From positions 79,775,458 to 79,839,457 of the forward strand of contig NC_082699.1 in NCBI RefSeq assembly GCF_949987515.2: a stretch of 64,000 nucleotides of DNA. Direction: 5' to 3'. The number at the start of each line of letters is the position of its first letter. Within the stretch, counting starts at the first letter, position 1. The notes beneath the pieces are model-generated. The model was not told the origin of the DNA and ran no database searches. It worked only from the letters and a program-made list of their open reading frames with translations. A program made the translations under genes and the position numbers. This DNA is from Delphinus delphis (taxonomy: Eukaryota; Chordata; Mammalia; Artiodactyla; Delphinidae). Of the stretch, positions 24,740-37,993 are shown piece by piece.

Positions 24740-26470
24740 CGTGAATCTCTTCGGTTCTTCAGTTACTTCTTCTTCCTCTTGTCACTCCACCCTCTCAATT
24801 ATTTTCACTTTTGTTTCCATCGTTATCGCTTGGCTTATCGCTTCTTAGCAGCACCAGCTACACACCGCTGTTTTTACGGTTGCTTCCAGACAGCCTGGGC
24901 TTGAAATAAAGCTACTGTACTACTGTACTCTATACAGTCCTGTACAATAAAGTGCACAAAAGCACAACCATTTGTAGAGGATGCATACGCGTGACAAAAT
25001 ATGCCAAACGTGTGAACTAACTTACGTGATTGGACATGTGAATGCACGTTTGCATCTTTGAAAGTTCACAACTTGAAGGTTTGTATGTAGGGGACTTACT
25101 GTACAGGGAACATATCTCAACATAATAAAAGCTATTTATGACAAACCCATAGCCAACATAATACTCAATGGTGAAAAGCTGAAAGCCTCCCTGCAAAAAT
25201 CTGGAACAAGACAAGGATGCCCACTCTCACCACTTCTATTCAACGTAGTATTAGAAGTCCTAGCAACAGCAATCAGACAAGAAAAAGAAATAAAACGTAT
25301 CCAAATTGGAAGGGAAGAGGAAAAATTGTCATTATATGCAGATGACATGACACTATATATAGAAAACCCTAAAGACTCCACGCGAAAACTACTAGAACTG
25401 ATAAACAAATTCAGCAAGGTAGCAGGATACAAGATTAACATACAGAAATCTATTGTATTCCTTATACTAACAATGAAATATCAGAAAGAGAAAGTAAAAA
25501 AGCAATCCCTTTAAAAACCCCATTAAAAAAAAACTTAGGAATAAACCTGACCAAGGAGGTGACAGACTTATATGCTGAGAACTATAAATCACTGATAAAG
25601 GAAACTGAAGATGATTCAAAGGAATGGGAAGATATCCCATGTTCTTGGACTGGAAGAATTAATATTGTTAAAATGGCCATACTACTCAAAGCAATCGACA
25701 GATTTAATGTGATCCCTATCAAATTACCCATGACGTTTTTCACAGAACTAGAAAAAACAATCCTAAAATTTATATGGAATCATAAAAGACCCAGAATTGC
25801 CAAAGCAATCCTGAAGAAAAAGAACAAAGCAGGAGGCATAAGCCTCCCAGACTTCAGACCATACTACAAAGCAACAGTGATCAAAACAGAGTGGTACTGG
25901 GACAAAAACAGATGTATGGATCAATGGAACAGAATAGATAGCCCAGAAAGAAACACACACACCTACAGTCAATTAATCTTAGAGAAAGGAGGCAAGAATA
26001 TACAATGGGAAAAAGACAGTCTCTTCAGCAAGTGGTGCTTGGAATGCTGGACAGCTGTATATAAATCAATGAAGTTAGAACAGTCCCTCACACCATACAC
26101 AAAAATAAACTCAAAATGGCTTAAAGACTTAAATATAAGACATGACGCCATAAAACTCCTAGAAGAGAACATAGGCAAAACGTTCTCTGACATAACTCAT
26201 AGTAATGTTTTCTTAGGTCTCCCAAGGCCAAATAAATAAAAGCAAAAATAAACAAATGGGACCTAGTCAAACTTATAAGCTTCTGCACAGCATAGGAAAC
26301 CATAAACAAAACAAAAAGACAACCTACGGCATGGGAGAAAACATTTGCAAATGATGCGACCGACAAGGGCTTTACTTCCAAAATATAGAAACAACTCATA
26401 CAACTCAAACAATCCAGTCAAAAAATGGGCAGAAGATATAAATAGACATTTATCCAAAGAGAACATATAG

Positions 26471-26835
26471 GGGACTTCCCTGGTGATGCAGTGATTAAGA
26501 ATCCACCTGCCAGTGCAGGGGACACGGGTTTGAGACCTGGTCCGGGAAGATCCCACATGCCGAGGAGCAGCTAAGCCTGTGCACCGCAACTACTAAGCCT
26601 GTGCTCTAGAGCCCTTGAGCCACAACTACTGAGCTGGCGTGCCACAACTACTGAAGCCCGTGCGCCTAAAGCCCATGCTCCGCAACAAGAGAAGCCACCA
26701 CAGTGAGAAGCCCGCACACCCCAGAGAAGAGTAGCTCCTGCTGGCCGCAACTAGAGACAGCCTACGCACAGCAACGAAGACCCAACGCAGCCAAAAATAA
26801 ATAAATAAATAAAAAATAAATTTCTAAAAAAAAAA
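26471..26835 (+). mobile_element. CHR SINE (long form) in L1
   Basis: Long-form CHR copy directly followed by a second SINE. L1 resumes after the pair at about 27047, with imperfect flanking copies GAACATATAG (26461-26470) and GAAGACATATAG (27047-27058). Confidence 0.87.
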
Positions 26836-26842
26836 GAGAGAA

Positions 26843-27046
26843 GGGCTTCCCTGGTGGCGCAGTGGTTGAGGGTCCGCCTGCCGATGCAGGGGACACGGGT
26901 TCGTGCCCCGGTCCGGGATGATCCCACATGCCGCAGAGTGGCTGGGCCCGTGAGCCATGGCTGCTGAGCCTGCGCGTCCGGAGCCTGTGCTATGCAAAGG
27001 GAGAGGCCACAACAGTGAGAGGCCTGCGTACCGCAAAAAAAAAAAA
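26843..27046 (+). mobile_element. CHR SINE (short form) inserted in the tail of another SINE
   Basis: Short-form copy starting 'gggcttccctggtggcgcag' in the A-rich tail of the 26471 element, ending in a poly(A). Confidence 0.87.
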
Positions 27047-27367
27047 GAAGACATATAGATGGCCAGCAGGCACAGGAAAAGATGCTCAACATTGCTAATA
27101 TTAGAGAAATGCAAATCAAAACTACAGTGAGGTATCATCTCACACCAGTCAGAATGGGCATCATTAAAAAGTCTACAAATAATAAATGCTGGAAATGGTG
27201 TGGAGAATAGGGAACCTTCCTACACTGTTGATGGGACTGTAAATTGGTGCAGTGACTATAGAAAACAGTACAGAAGTTCCTTAAAAAACTAAAAACAGAG
27301 TTATCATACGATCCTGCAATCCCACTCTTGGGCATATATCCAGAGAAAACTCTAATTCGAAAAGATA

Positions 27368-27579
27368 GGGGCTTCCCTGGTGGCACAGTGGTTGAGAGTC
27401 CGCCTGCCGATGCAGGGAATGCAGGTTCGTGCCCCGGTCCGGGAAGATCCCACATGCCGCAGAGCAGCTAGGCCCGTGAGCCATGGCCGCTGAGCCTGTG
27501 CGTCCGGAGCCTGTGCTCCGCAACGGGAGAGGCCACAACAGTGAGAGGCCCGCATACTGCAAAAAAAAAAAAAAGAAAA
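27368..27579 (+). mobile_element. CHR SINE (short form) in L1
   Basis: Flanked by GAAAAGATA at 27359-27367 and 27580-27588; L1 sequence ('gatacatgcaccccaacatt') continues on the far side. Confidence 0.9.
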
Positions 27580-27990
27580 GAAAAGATACATGCACCCCAA
27601 CATTCATAGCAGCACTATTCACAATAGCCAAGACATGGAAGCAACCTGTGTCCACTGACAGATGAATGGATAAAGAAGATGTGATACACTTATACAGTGG
27701 AATATCACTCAGCCATAAAAAAGAATGCAATAATGTCATTTGTAGCAACATCGGTGGACCTAGAGATTATAATTCTAAGTGAAGTCAGACAGAGAACAAC
27801 AAATACCATATGATATCACTTATATGAGGAATCTAAAATATGACACAAATGAACTTATCTACAAAACAGAAACAGACTCACAGACATAGAGAATAGACTT
27901 GTGGTTGCCAAGTGGGGGTGGGGGAGAGGGATAGACTGGGAGTTTGGGGTTGGTAGATGCAAACTATTACATTTATAATGGATAAATAGG

Positions 27991-28325
27991 TCTTCCCTGG
28001 TGGCGCAGTGGTTAAGAATCCGCCCGCCAATGCAGGGCACACGGGTTCGAGCCCTGGCCCAGGAAGATCCCACATGCTACGGAGCAGCTAAGCCCGTGCG
28101 CCACAACTACTGAGCCTGTGCTCTAAAGGCCGCAAGTCACAACTACTACTCAGCTCATGTGCCACAACTACTGAAGTCTGCGCGCCTAGAAGCCAAAACA
28201 AGAGAAGCCATCACAATGAGAAGCCTGCGCACTGCAATGAAGAGTAGCCCCCGCTCGCCGCAACTAGAGAAAGCCCGTGTGCAGCAATGAAGACCCAACA
28301 CAGCCCAAAATTAAAATTAATTAAT
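27991..28325 (+). mobile_element. CHR SINE (long form) at the L1 3' end
   Basis: Long-form CHR copy immediately after the L1 3' UTR; tail of AAATTAAAATTAATTAA type. No clear duplication is seen. Confidence 0.85.
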
Positions 28326-28852
28326 CAATTAGTTTTTAAAAACGCTTAGGGATTATGGCAGAGGCTCCCTAAGACCACTCCCAGGTTTGACAATTCAGGG
28401 GATTCAGCATATACTCTTGCTTACAGCTACGATTTATACAGAGAAAGGATATAAAGCAAAATCAGCACAGAAAATAGACTCAGGGGGCCAAATGTGAAGG
28501 AAACCCGGCACAAGCTTTCAACAGTCTTCTCCCTGTGGAGTCACACAGGACGAAATTAATTCCTTGAGCAATGAGTTGGGACCACACACGTGCAATGCTG
28601 TCTGTCAAGGAAGATTATTAGAGACTCAGCACCCAAGGTTCTCATAGGGGGCTGATCATACAGGCACCCTCTGCCTAGCAGGTACCAAAATTCCAGACTC
28701 CCAGAAGGAACTCAGAAGCTGAGCATGAGCCATGTTGTCTGAACCAACAGCTTAGGCACAGTGAGCCATTCTTAGCAGTTTATCAGTTCTGAGGATTATG
28801 GGAACTCTCCCGAAATCAAATTTCCAGATGACAACCAAGGCCAAGCAGACTT
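28326..28852. other. Unassigned intergenic sequence
   Basis: No gene or recognisable repeat was identified here. Confidence 0.4.
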
Positions 28853-29010
28853 TTCTTTTTTCTTTTTTTTTTTTTTGAAGAAATATGGACTTTAATGAAG
28901 ATTCTTTCCCTTTGGTATAAGTGAGACCTGTGAAAACATCCAAACAAAAAGAAAAGAAAAAAAGGGAGGTGAGGATTTCGATAGTCCACGCTCCCTTATC
29001 CATAAGGCCT
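28853..29010 (-). mobile_element. 3' end of an unidentified retrotransposed transcript (minus strand)
   Basis: A T-rich run at 28853-28876 is followed on the minus strand's upstream side by ATTAAA (28896-28891), about 15-20 bases from the A-tail. That is the layout of a polyadenylated mRNA copied back into DNA. The parent transcript is not recognised, and the 5' limit is unknown; the stated right edge is a guess. Confidence 0.4.
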
Positions 29011-30035
29011 AAGGACAGAGCAGGGCTTGCACCCCTGTAGCTGCGGCTGGACCCGCCTGGGGAAGGGATTCAGTAACTGCAGGTTTTAAGTGTCCCGCCC
29101 GCCCACCCGCCCCGTGTGGAACTAACACTCATTCAGCCAAACTTCTGCCTCCCAGCCTTGCGTGGGAGGTCCAAGTTTCTCTAGTCCTAGCTCACACTCG
29201 AACTCTCTCAACCTCTGGTCTCTCAGAAAAGATAACGCTACTGGCAAAGGCCGGGGTGAGGAAAATGCCGATAGTTGTAAAAGGGCTTTGAAAAGTCAAA
29301 AAGGTGATGTATAAATCGATTATTATCATTGTGTGCTCAGGAATAAGCGATGGAAAACAAATTAGGAAAGTAAATCTACAGCCCTAAAATACATGCATAT
29401 AAAATAAAACATAAATGCAGTTCCAAATCTACTGATGGTATCTGAGGATTGACTATTGCTTTAGAGTCTCAATGCCCCGCTTCCCACCTCCACAAAATCC
29501 ACCTAGGATGACACTTCAGTCACCGCCCCAACCCCAGCAGGAGGAGGCAGGGCAGAGGCTACAGGGGGAAGGCTATACTTTGGCTCTAGAGTATAGCATG
29601 CATGCAGCACGGGAAGGGTGGGCTTACAAAATGTATATATAGACCCCCTGGGGTGAGGGGCCCCGCCCAGGAGGCACTGAGCAAGGGAGGGGTCCATCTC
29701 CCCGCTGGCTGGGAGGGGGCTCTGAGGCAATCTCTAAGGGTTGCATACCCCGGGGAGAGGGGGCAGCTGCCACTCCTGCCTGTGTTCCAAGCAGACCTTT
29801 CTAAGGACAGCAGTCTCAGGCCTGCTGCGTTAACTCTTTTCTTCACAGTGATAAACTAAACAAATATGTGCAATGCCTGTCTACTGAAAACTACAAAACA
29901 CTTCTGAGAGAAATTTTAGAAGACCTAAATAAATAGAGGAATGTACCAAATTCGCGCCTCAGACTCAATACTGATGGCAAGTCTTCACAAATTGATCTAG
30001 AAGTTCAACACAATCCCAGTCAAAATCCTAGCAGG

Positions 30036-31346
<1,311 letters not shown>

Positions 31347-31848
31347 AAATTTATATGGAAATGCAAAAGAATTAGAAAAGCCAAAAGAATTTTGAAAAAG
31401 AAGAAAAAAGTTGGAAGACCTGATTTCAAAATTCACTCTAAGGCTATAATAATCAAGACAGTGTGATACTGTCCTAAGGAGGGACATATAGATCAGTGGA
31501 ACAGAATAGAGAATAGAGACCTACAGACCTAGAGACCTACAGACCTAGAGAATAGAGAAATAGACCTACACATATTTCTTTTAAAAATGATAATGGAAAA
31601 ACTAGATATCAATATTAAAGAAGAACAACCTCAACCCTTACCTCACGTCATACACAAAAATTAACTTAAAATGGATCATAGACCTAAATGTAAAAACTAA
31701 AATTACAAAAACTTCGACATGAAAATGTAGGTGAATATCTTCATGGCCCTCGAGTAGGCAGATTTCTTAGATAGGACACAAAAAGCACAGACCATTTAAC
31801 ACATTTTTTTGGATAAACTTAAAACCTTTTGCTCTTCAAAAGGAAATG

Positions 31849-32053
31849 CCCTGGTGGCGCAGTGGTTAAGACCCCACACTCCCAATGCAGGGGGCCCAGG
31901 TTCGATCGCTGGTCCGGGAACTAGATCCCACATGCATGCTGCAACTAAGGAGTCCGTCTGCCACAACTAAGGAGCCCTCGAACCCCAAATAAGGAGCCTG
32001 CTTGCTGCAACTAAGACCCAATGCAACCAAATAAATAAGTAAATAAATAAATA
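31849..32053 (+). mobile_element. tRNA-derived SINE (CHR/Bov-tA-like) with TSD
   Basis: Head 'ccctggtggcgcagtggtt' with a different body from the other copies ('aactaaggagtc' units). Flanked by AAAAGGAAATG at 31838-31848 and 32054-32064. Confidence 0.88.
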
Positions 32054-33607
32054 AAAAGGAAATGAAAAGACAAGGCACAACTTGGAGAAAATATTTTCAA
32101 TACATATATTTGGCAAAGAATTTGTATCCAGACATACAAGTGCTTTTACAACTTCATAATTAGAAGACAGGCAACCTAATTTTTTTAAATGGGCAAAAGA
32201 TTTCAGGAACCTCATAAAAGAAGATATAGAAATGGCCAGTAAGCACATGAATTATTTCCAAAATCATTAGCCATCAAGGACATGCAAATTAAAACCACAA
32301 TGAGATACCACTCTACATTCACTAGAATAGATGAAATTTAAAGATTTACACTAACATACTGGCAAGGATGTAGAGCAACTGGAACTCTCATTTACTGCTG
32401 GTGGAAAAGTAAAACGGTATAACCACTTTGGAAAACAATTTGGTAGTTTATAATACATATTTACCATATGATCTAGCAGTTCTACTCCTAGATTTTTAAC
32501 CAAAGATTTATACACGTGTTCATAGCAGCTTTATTCATAATTACCAAAAATAGGAATGACTGAAATGCCCATCGATGGGTGAAGGAATAAACTAATCGTG
32601 ATAGTCACGTAACAGAATACTACTTAGCCATAAAAAAGGAACAAACTAGTAACACACACAACCACAAGGGCGGATCTCAAAAACACCATGCAAACACAAA
32701 AGAACATATACTGTATGATTACTACTCCAGAGAAGACTAATCTATTAGGACCAGGGATGGGAGGTGAGAATTGCTAGGAAAAGGCACGGGGAAACTTTGG
32801 GGTAATAGAAAAATTCTATACCCTGTTGCAGTGGTGCTCACATGGTATACAGGTTTGTCAAAACTCATCAGATTGTATGCTTAAAATGGGTACATTTTAT
32901 TGCACGAGAATTACACCTTGATAGAGTTGATTTTTTTAAATGAATGTAGGCAAAAGTATAACAAAACCGCTTCCTCTTCTGCTTGAGAATTTGCCCTTTG
33001 GTTAATTGTCTAGCTATGTTCCCCTGGTAACCAGATAAAGGTAGAATGTCAACAATTTAACTAGGCAACACTGCTTACGGTAACAATCGCCCCTATTAGA
33101 AGATGCACGATGTGGACAGGCAGGAACTAGAAATGAACTATGAACGCCTGAGAGAAGCCATAACTTTGGCTTCCTGGAGGACAGTGACTCTTGAAGCAGA
33201 GCACGTCTCTTGTGGAGACGCTGGAAGCTACACCTATGCAACTGTCACAAGATATATGGCTCCTGTGAGGCGTAAGGTTTGGAAGCCCTGCCCAGCATGA
33301 ATCTCATCCCCTTGCGTGTGAGCTGTCACCTGTGGGTCCGAAGATGTAGCCTTGATGGCTGTATAAATCGCTCCATGATTCCTTCAGAAAAAGAAGATGT
33401 AGCTCCCCTGCTGGCCAACTGTATTTCCTGCACATCTGAGCAGATGGTTGCCAAGGGTGGCCCTTGGTCATCTTACAGATGGGGCTGGGGATTTAGTGGA
33501 CTAAGAAGATCCCCCGATGGACACTGCAGTGTGTATCTCACAGAAGAGTAAGAGAAATGGCCATGAAACATATGACGGATGACCTGTTAACCTCAGAAAT
33601 TATCAAG

Positions 33608-33931
33608 GGGGGATTCCCCAGTGGTGCAGTGGTTGGGAGTCCACCTGCCAATGCAGGGGACACGGATTCGAGCCCTGGTCCGGGAAGATCCCACATGCCG
33701 CGGAACAACTGGGCCTGTGCGCCACAACTACTGAGCCTGCGCTCTAGAACCCGCGAGCCACAACTACTGAAGCCCGCGTGCCTAGAAGCCGTGCTCCGCA
33801 ACAAGAGAAGCCACCGTGATGAGAAGCCGGCGCACCGCAACGAAGAGTAGCCCCCGCTCGCTGCAACTAGAGAAAGCCCACGCACAGCGACGAAGACCCA
33901 ACGCAGCCAAAAATAAAATAAATAAATTTAT
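33608..33931 (+). mobile_element. CHR SINE (long form)
   Basis: Flanked by AAATTATCAAG at 33597-33607 and 33932-33942. Standard long-form structure with an AAATAAAATAAATAAA-type tail. Confidence 0.9.
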
Positions 33932-33969
33932 AAATTATCAAGAGGATGCAAGTCTAGTCGTAAAGCAGT

Positions 33970-34440
33970 GGCTGGCACTGGCTGAATGAAACCAAGACTA
34001 CAATGAGATACCAGTACCATCCATCCAATGGGAAAAAAAAATCAAGAATTCTGACAATACCAAGCGTTGGAGAAGATACACAGCAACAGGATCACTTGAG
34101 CTTTGCTGGTGAGCAAGCCAATTAGCAAATCAATTTGACATTATCTTGTGAAGTTGGAAACTTACATTTCTACAACCCAGAATTCTACTCCTAGGTATGC
34201 CCAACATAAATTTTTGCACTTGTATGCCTGGGGACACGTAAAAGAATGTTCACAGTGTCTTTGTTCGTATTAGCGAAAACCTGTAAGCAACTCAGACGTC
34301 CACAGACAAGATTATGGATGTATAAACTGTGGTACATGCACAGAAGGGCAGAGTGTCCAACAGTCGAAATGAAAGAAATGGCAGCTACATGGAACAATAT
34401 TGTAACAATTTTGCTCTCTGACCACAAGGTAACAAAATTT
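33970..34440 (+). mobile_element. Old L1 ORF2 3' fragment
   Basis: Sequence resembling the L1 3' ORF2 end, such as 'acaatgagataccagtacca' and 'agaattctactcctaggtat', heavily mutated. Confidence 0.6.
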
Positions 34441-37400
34441 TAAATTAACAACAAGATTAAAAACGAACGTTTGGAAACTAAAATACTCTTTGTTGGCTGC
34501 CCATTGAAGACGCAGTGTTTCTAACAGAGACACTCCTGCGTTTGGGCAGAAAAAATGTGGTGCTGGACCGCCCAGCACAGCGCAGGAGGGCTTAGCATTT
34601 TTGGTACTGACACCCCACCGTCCGTGTGACACGAGAAAGCCCACACGCACTTGCAAATGGACAGCCCCCTTGGGTGACAAGCACTGCCCGCCCCTCCACC
34701 CAGCACCCAGCACCCAGGATAAAGTCCAGGCTGTCTGACGGGGCCTCAGGGCCTTGACGATTGCCCGGCCTCCCCGTCTCTTGTCCCTGCTCTGTACACT
34801 TCAGCTGCCCCAAACTCCCTTGACTCTGGGTCTTTGTACCTTCCCCTCCCTTTCCCCACCCGATATTCCTCTAACCTGGCTGGCTCCTTCCAGGGTTTAG
34901 ATCTTCAGAAGTCATTCCCCTGGGGCGCACCCCTGACCCCCAGCCAGGGCTAGATGCCCTTTGCCTCGGCTTCCCCAGCAAAGCCCTCGCCCACTGTGTG
35001 GTTGCTGTCTGTCGATCTGTGTGCTCCACTTACTGTAATTCTCTGTAATGCTTGTGATGCCACCATGGCCACCTGGATACCCAGCACGGTGTATGGCACA
35101 CAACTGCTGCTCAGTAAATCTAGTCCCTGTTGAATTGCCTTGTGTGTCAAAGAGCACACAGCACTGCCCAAGTCCAGAGTGGAGGTAGTGTGGGAATGGG
35201 ACGGCTCCCTCAAGGCACAGGTGACACACGAAGGAAAAGGATTAGCCTCCCGTGGGTGATTCCCTCAAGGGGCCTCAGGGAGCGTCCAGGCCACCCAGAA
35301 GTGCACTCCATCCCCCGCACTGTGTCGGTGGGCGAGACACTTCCCCGCTGACTGTGCCCTGCTCTCACTTCCCTCTGAATTTGCCATTTCTAACATCGTC
35401 TCCAAGTGTCTGTCCGTCATCTGTTGCCACTTCTGCCGGCGCAGGCCCTTCCACGTGCTTCTTGGAAGGTCCCACTCACCGAGTCTCTGCTGGCCTTCTT
35501 TTCCTTCATTCTCCCCACTTCCGTGCTGCCCTCAGCAGTCACCCAGCCCTCCCCAGCCCTCCCCTGATTCTCAGCCGCTGAGTGCCGCAGGCTCCGGCTC
35601 CGGCTCTGCATGCTCACTTCCCCGCAGGATTTCACCCTCCTTCCCCCACAGCGAGCTCACCTCCTGACCTGCAGGCTCCCAAACCAAGGCCCACTGAGGC
35701 TCCCCGCAGCCCAGGTGCTCTGGGAATGGACCAGACCAGCCTCCCACTTAGGGACCTCACCGTTTGGGGCACTGCCCATCCCACCACTGCATCCCGGCCA
35801 CACACCTCTCACCCTGCTCCTCCTGTCCGGCCAGGTGCAAACCGGCAAGCCCTCAAGCCTTCTCCCCTCCCAGCCCACCCTGTTTCCCTCCCGCGCCCAT
35901 CTGCCCTCCCTCCCCCAGGTGCACAGGGCCTGCTCCATGCCCCTTGTCCCACCATTTCGCGCCCTGGCTCAGCCCCCTCTGACGGGCCTTTCCCAGCCCA
36001 TCCTGAGGCAGTCCGAGGCTGGGAGGGCACTCACAGGGCAAGGTGGCCTGGTGTCCTCCCAGGGACATTTCATGGACCTCGGCATGACCAAGCAGCCCTG
36101 CTACCAGCCTGCACACTCAGCACCCTGCTCCACTCTCCCCAGTCCTGGCTCTCCGCCTCACCCTGCTCTCAGCACAGGGTCAAACGGCGGCTGACGCCTA
36201 GAGAGCACTGGGTATGAGCTTACACACCCCCTGTCACATGGCTCCCCAACCACCTGCTCTGCCTACATCCCATGTACAGGCCCCACGCGTGCCACCAGCC
36301 CCTCCCCTGGTTCACGCTGTCCTGCCCCAACCTGCTCTGCCTACATCCCGTGGACAGGCCCCAGGCATGCCACCGGCGCCTCCCCTGGTTCACGCTGTCC
36401 TGCCCCACAGCCTTCTGGCTCTGCTTCTACGTGGCCTGCCGGTTCCTGCCTCAGGACCTTTGCTCCGCCCCTCATCCCAGCTCTCAGACACGATGTCCCC
36501 TCAGAGGCCCTGTAGTCCACCCTGCCCGCCATCCCCCATCCCACCACCTGCTCTGATGCCTTTGTGGCCCTCGTTCCATGCGTCTCTGCTGGAGCAGTGG
36601 TCTCGTCCACACCGTGTGCCCAGAGCTTGGCATGCATCTGCACACAGACAGACGTGCCCGAGTCCTCGGGTGCTGAATGGACAAATGAACATTCGGGAGG
36701 CTTCACAGATGAGGAGCCTGTGGCTCTCGGAGGTTCAGTAACTACCAGAGTCCAGCGGCAGCTCAGGTGTGTCCAACCAGCACAAGAAAAGCCACAAGAC
36801 TTTTGAGGAAAATGAGGCTAGAGGCACAGTACTCAAAATGTCATCAATGAGATATTTAAGAAGTCTCAACAACCTAATAAAAACGATAGCACAGTTTTAC
36901 ATATGTTACATGGTTAAGAAATACCAAAAATACTACAATAAATATGGCATTTGCCTTGAAGAAGACCTGAAGCCAGTTTATAGAAGTGGGTGGGGGCAGG
37001 GTCGTGGCTTGTGGGTTACTATGAAGTGAGTTGTCTGAAATCGGATGGGAAGTTGTGACCCGGATGTGGCGAGGTGTGGCTCAGCACAGAGAGGAGGCAG
37101 TGAACTGAGGCACTGGCAGATGTCTGAGGTGTGTGTGTTTTGCACGTTCCTATGTTGCTGTGGTCCATTCATCTGGGTGCAGTTTTTGCTTTCTGTTTTC
37201 ACCCATTTCTCATAAACAAAATTGCACGTAAACAAACGGAATTTGCCTTATGTTCAAATTGCTCCTAAATATATCAACCATGTTGAAACAAATTCACATT
37301 TTCAAAACAAGCATTTTAGCAAACCGTATTTTTTTAGGATTCCCTCCTATAACCAGATTTTTCAGTAACACGACAAATTGAGAGTGCACCAGAGAAGGTA

Positions 37401-37778
37401 CTCATCTACATCATAAACTGTAGCATGAAATTCCTCAAGCTGGGGCTCAAGGACCCAGACTGGCCAAAGAGGGGTTCTGGGGTCAGAGTATCCCAGCTGC
37501 GGGACATCAGCCTAAACACTGTGGTGCAAGACGCTAGGAGGAGAGGACTGTCACGGGGAGTCTAAGCGTTGGTCAGCCCAAGCAGGTGTCCATCATCACC
37601 ACCAAGCAAATGAGCTTAGCTCTAGCGAGTCCTCGGGTCACAAACCCAGGGCACAAACAGCAGATTCTAAGGACACTGGGTTTGGGAAAGTCTTTATTTC
37701 TGATCTGCTGAAGAAGGGAGGAGAGAAGAGACACTTTCCTAGGACCAGGCAGAAACGGCTGGCCAAATACGTCACAGG
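34441..37778. other. Intergenic with L2-like fragments
   Basis: L2-like plus-strand wording occurs at about 34700-34930 and 36395-36560. A 78-base tandem duplication lies at 36253-36408. No gene is recognised; long frames near 35580-36220 are proline-rich chance frames. Confidence 0.45.
36253..36408 (+). repeat. Tandem duplication, period 78
   Basis: CCTGCTCTGCCTACATCC...CTGTCCTGCCCCA occurs at 36253-36330 and again at 36331-36408, with a few substitutions. Confidence 0.88.
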
Positions 37779-37985
37779 GGGGCTTCCCTGGTGGCGCAGT
37801 GGTTGAGAGTCCGCCTGTCGATGCAGGGGACGTGGGTTCGTGCCCTGGTCCGGAAAGATCCCACATGCCACGGAGCAGCTGGGCCCGTGAGCCACGGTCG
37901 CTGAGCCTGCGCGTCCGGAGCCTGTGCTCTGCAACGGGAGAGGCCACAGCAGTGAGACGCCCGCGTACCGCAAAAAAAAAAAAAA
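37779..37985 (+). mobile_element. CHR SINE (short form) with TSD
   Basis: Flanked by GTCACAGG at 37771-37778 and 37986-37993, with a poly(A) tail. Confidence 0.9.
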
Positions 37986-37993
37986 GTCACAGG

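Larger units (their letters stand above)
23890..25101 (-). mobile_element. Tigger (pogo/TcMar) DNA transposon with complete ends
   Basis: Terminal inverted repeats begin CAGTAAGTCCCCTACATACG at 23890 and the reverse complement closes at 25101. TA duplicates flank it (23888-23889 and 25102-25103), as in Tc1/mariner-type transposition. Removing it rejoins the L1 frame exactly. Length is 1,212 bases, of which about 212 are a nested CHR SINE. The minus strand keeps only the C-terminal part of a Tigger transposase, so this is an internally deleted, non-autonomous copy. Confidence 0.9.
22740..27990 (+). mobile_element. L1 LINE, 3' part of ORF2 and 3' UTR, multiply interrupted
   Basis: Plus-strand L1 with clear ORF2 protein pieces: 23626-23889 (reverse-transcriptase N-side), 25104-25500, and 25559-26239 ([21 protein letters not shown] and [17 protein letters not shown] blocks), continuing in fragments to about 27850. 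Near 23505 an internal stretch of the RT region is missing. Stops and frameshifts make it inactive. It is split by a Tigger element (23890-25101) and SINEs at 26471, 26843 and 27368. Confidence 0.92.

Noticed and set aside
25559..26239. 226-codon frame as a host gene
   Set aside because: It is L1 ORF2 protein sequence in a dead, interrupted element.
33103..33551. Two short overlapping frames as a possible gene
   Set aside because: No recognisable domain, no splice sites that join them, and flanking sequence is repeat-derived.
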